This document shows positions 6,064-6,173 of a stretch of DNA of 6,173 nucleotides, one piece after another. This DNA comes from Bacteroidales bacterium. Lineage in GTDB: Bacteria > Bacteroidota > Bacteroidia > Bacteroidales > PUMT01. The translations under genes were made by a program, and so were the position numbers. The notes beneath the pieces were generated by a model. It was not told where the DNA came from and ran no database searches. It was given only the letters and a program-made list of their open reading frames with translations. Location of the stretch: positions 1-6,173 of the forward strand of contig SLOS01000296.1 of the NCBI GenBank assembly GCA_007132365.1. Reading direction: 5' to 3'. Within the stretch, counting starts at the first letter, position 1, and every line of letters starts with the position of its first letter.

Positions 6064-6173
6064 TACAATTTTGGATTGTTGTTGCTGAAAATGTTAAAAA
6101 GCAGATCCCTTGCCCTGAAAAGCTGAGCTTTGACGGTCCCTATAGGCAGGTCCAGCTCCTGGGCAATCTCATC
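6063..6173 (-). CDS. Sigma-70 family RNA polymerase sigma factor, C-terminal end (5' part outside window)
   Basis: The last 36 codons of a gene on the reverse strand, running in from the right edge to TAA at 6063-6065. They read DEIAQELDLPIGTVKAQLF, then RARDLLFNIF and SNNNPKL. This is the sigma region 4.2 helix-turn-helix (EIAxxLxxPxGTVKxxLxRAR) that contacts the -35 region of promoters. The short tail after the helix is typical of ECF (group 4) sigma factors, though only region 4.2 is visible, so the group is inferred. The stop overlaps the rsmG start by one base (TAATG), so the two form an operon with translational coupling. No anti-sigma gene is seen in the window. Confidence 0.9.
   Translation of the reverse strand, partial: DEIAQELDLPIGTVKAQLFRARDLLFNIFSNNNPKL

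Noticed and set aside
5695..6126. Plus-strand open frame of 143 codons opposite rsmG and the sigma-factor tail
   Set aside because: It spans two genuine - strand genes with clear family motifs; its own translation has none.
1..6173. A new defence, mobile or biosynthetic system
   Set aside because: No nuclease, transposase, integrase, toxin-antitoxin, retron, CRISPR or assembly-line gene was seen on either strand; most genes are ordinary chromosomal ones.

Overview
The window looks like chromosomal DNA from a Bacteroidota (Bacteroidetes) bacterium, probably of the Bacteroidales/Marinilabiliales type. Four things point there: ribosomal protein L34 has the Bacteroidota form (MKRTFQPSNRKRKNKHGF...), the rpmH promoter has the phylum's TTTG / TAnnTTTG elements, the starts lack clear Shine-Dalgarno sequences and are preceded by A-rich DNA, and there is an exported protein with a predicted outer-membrane barrel of a Bacteroidota-like type. 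No tRNA, rRNA, CRISPR array, insertion sequence or phage gene was seen.

Layout, left to right: (1) the C-terminal ~210 residues of an AbgT-family inner-membrane transporter (+); (2) pepD, a complete M20C aminoacyl-histidine dipeptidase (+); (3) a 24-bp perfect palindrome that can act as a terminator for transcription from both sides; (4) rpmH for ribosomal protein L34 (-), only 52 codons, with a well-formed promoter; (5) an uncharacterised exported protein with a predicted outer-membrane barrel (-); (6) a decayed fragment of a 6-phosphogluconolactonase-like (lactonase) beta-propeller gene (+), frameshifted and missing both ends; (7) a secreted TolB-like PD40 beta-propeller protein (+), whose true start is probably inside the long open frame at 4480, not at 4342; (8) rsmG, the 16S rRNA G527 methyltransferase (-), whose stop lies 6 bp from the stop of the TolB-like gene; (9) the last 36 codons of a sigma-70-family (ECF-like) sigma factor (-), overlapping the rsmG start as TAATG.

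How the genes relate: the AbgT transporter and the dipeptidase are codirectional and could form an uptake-and-hydrolysis pair for a dipeptide-like substrate, but this is inference. rpmH and rsmG both serve the ribosome but are separate transcription units. The sigma factor and rsmG are almost certainly cotranscribed and translationally coupled. The two exported proteins (barrel and propeller) are divergently oriented around the lactonase relic and need not be related. I do not see a convincing new multi-gene system here. The points most worth a second look are the lactonase relic that creates a false N-terminus for its neighbour, the easily missed rpmH gene, and the uncharacterised barrel protein.
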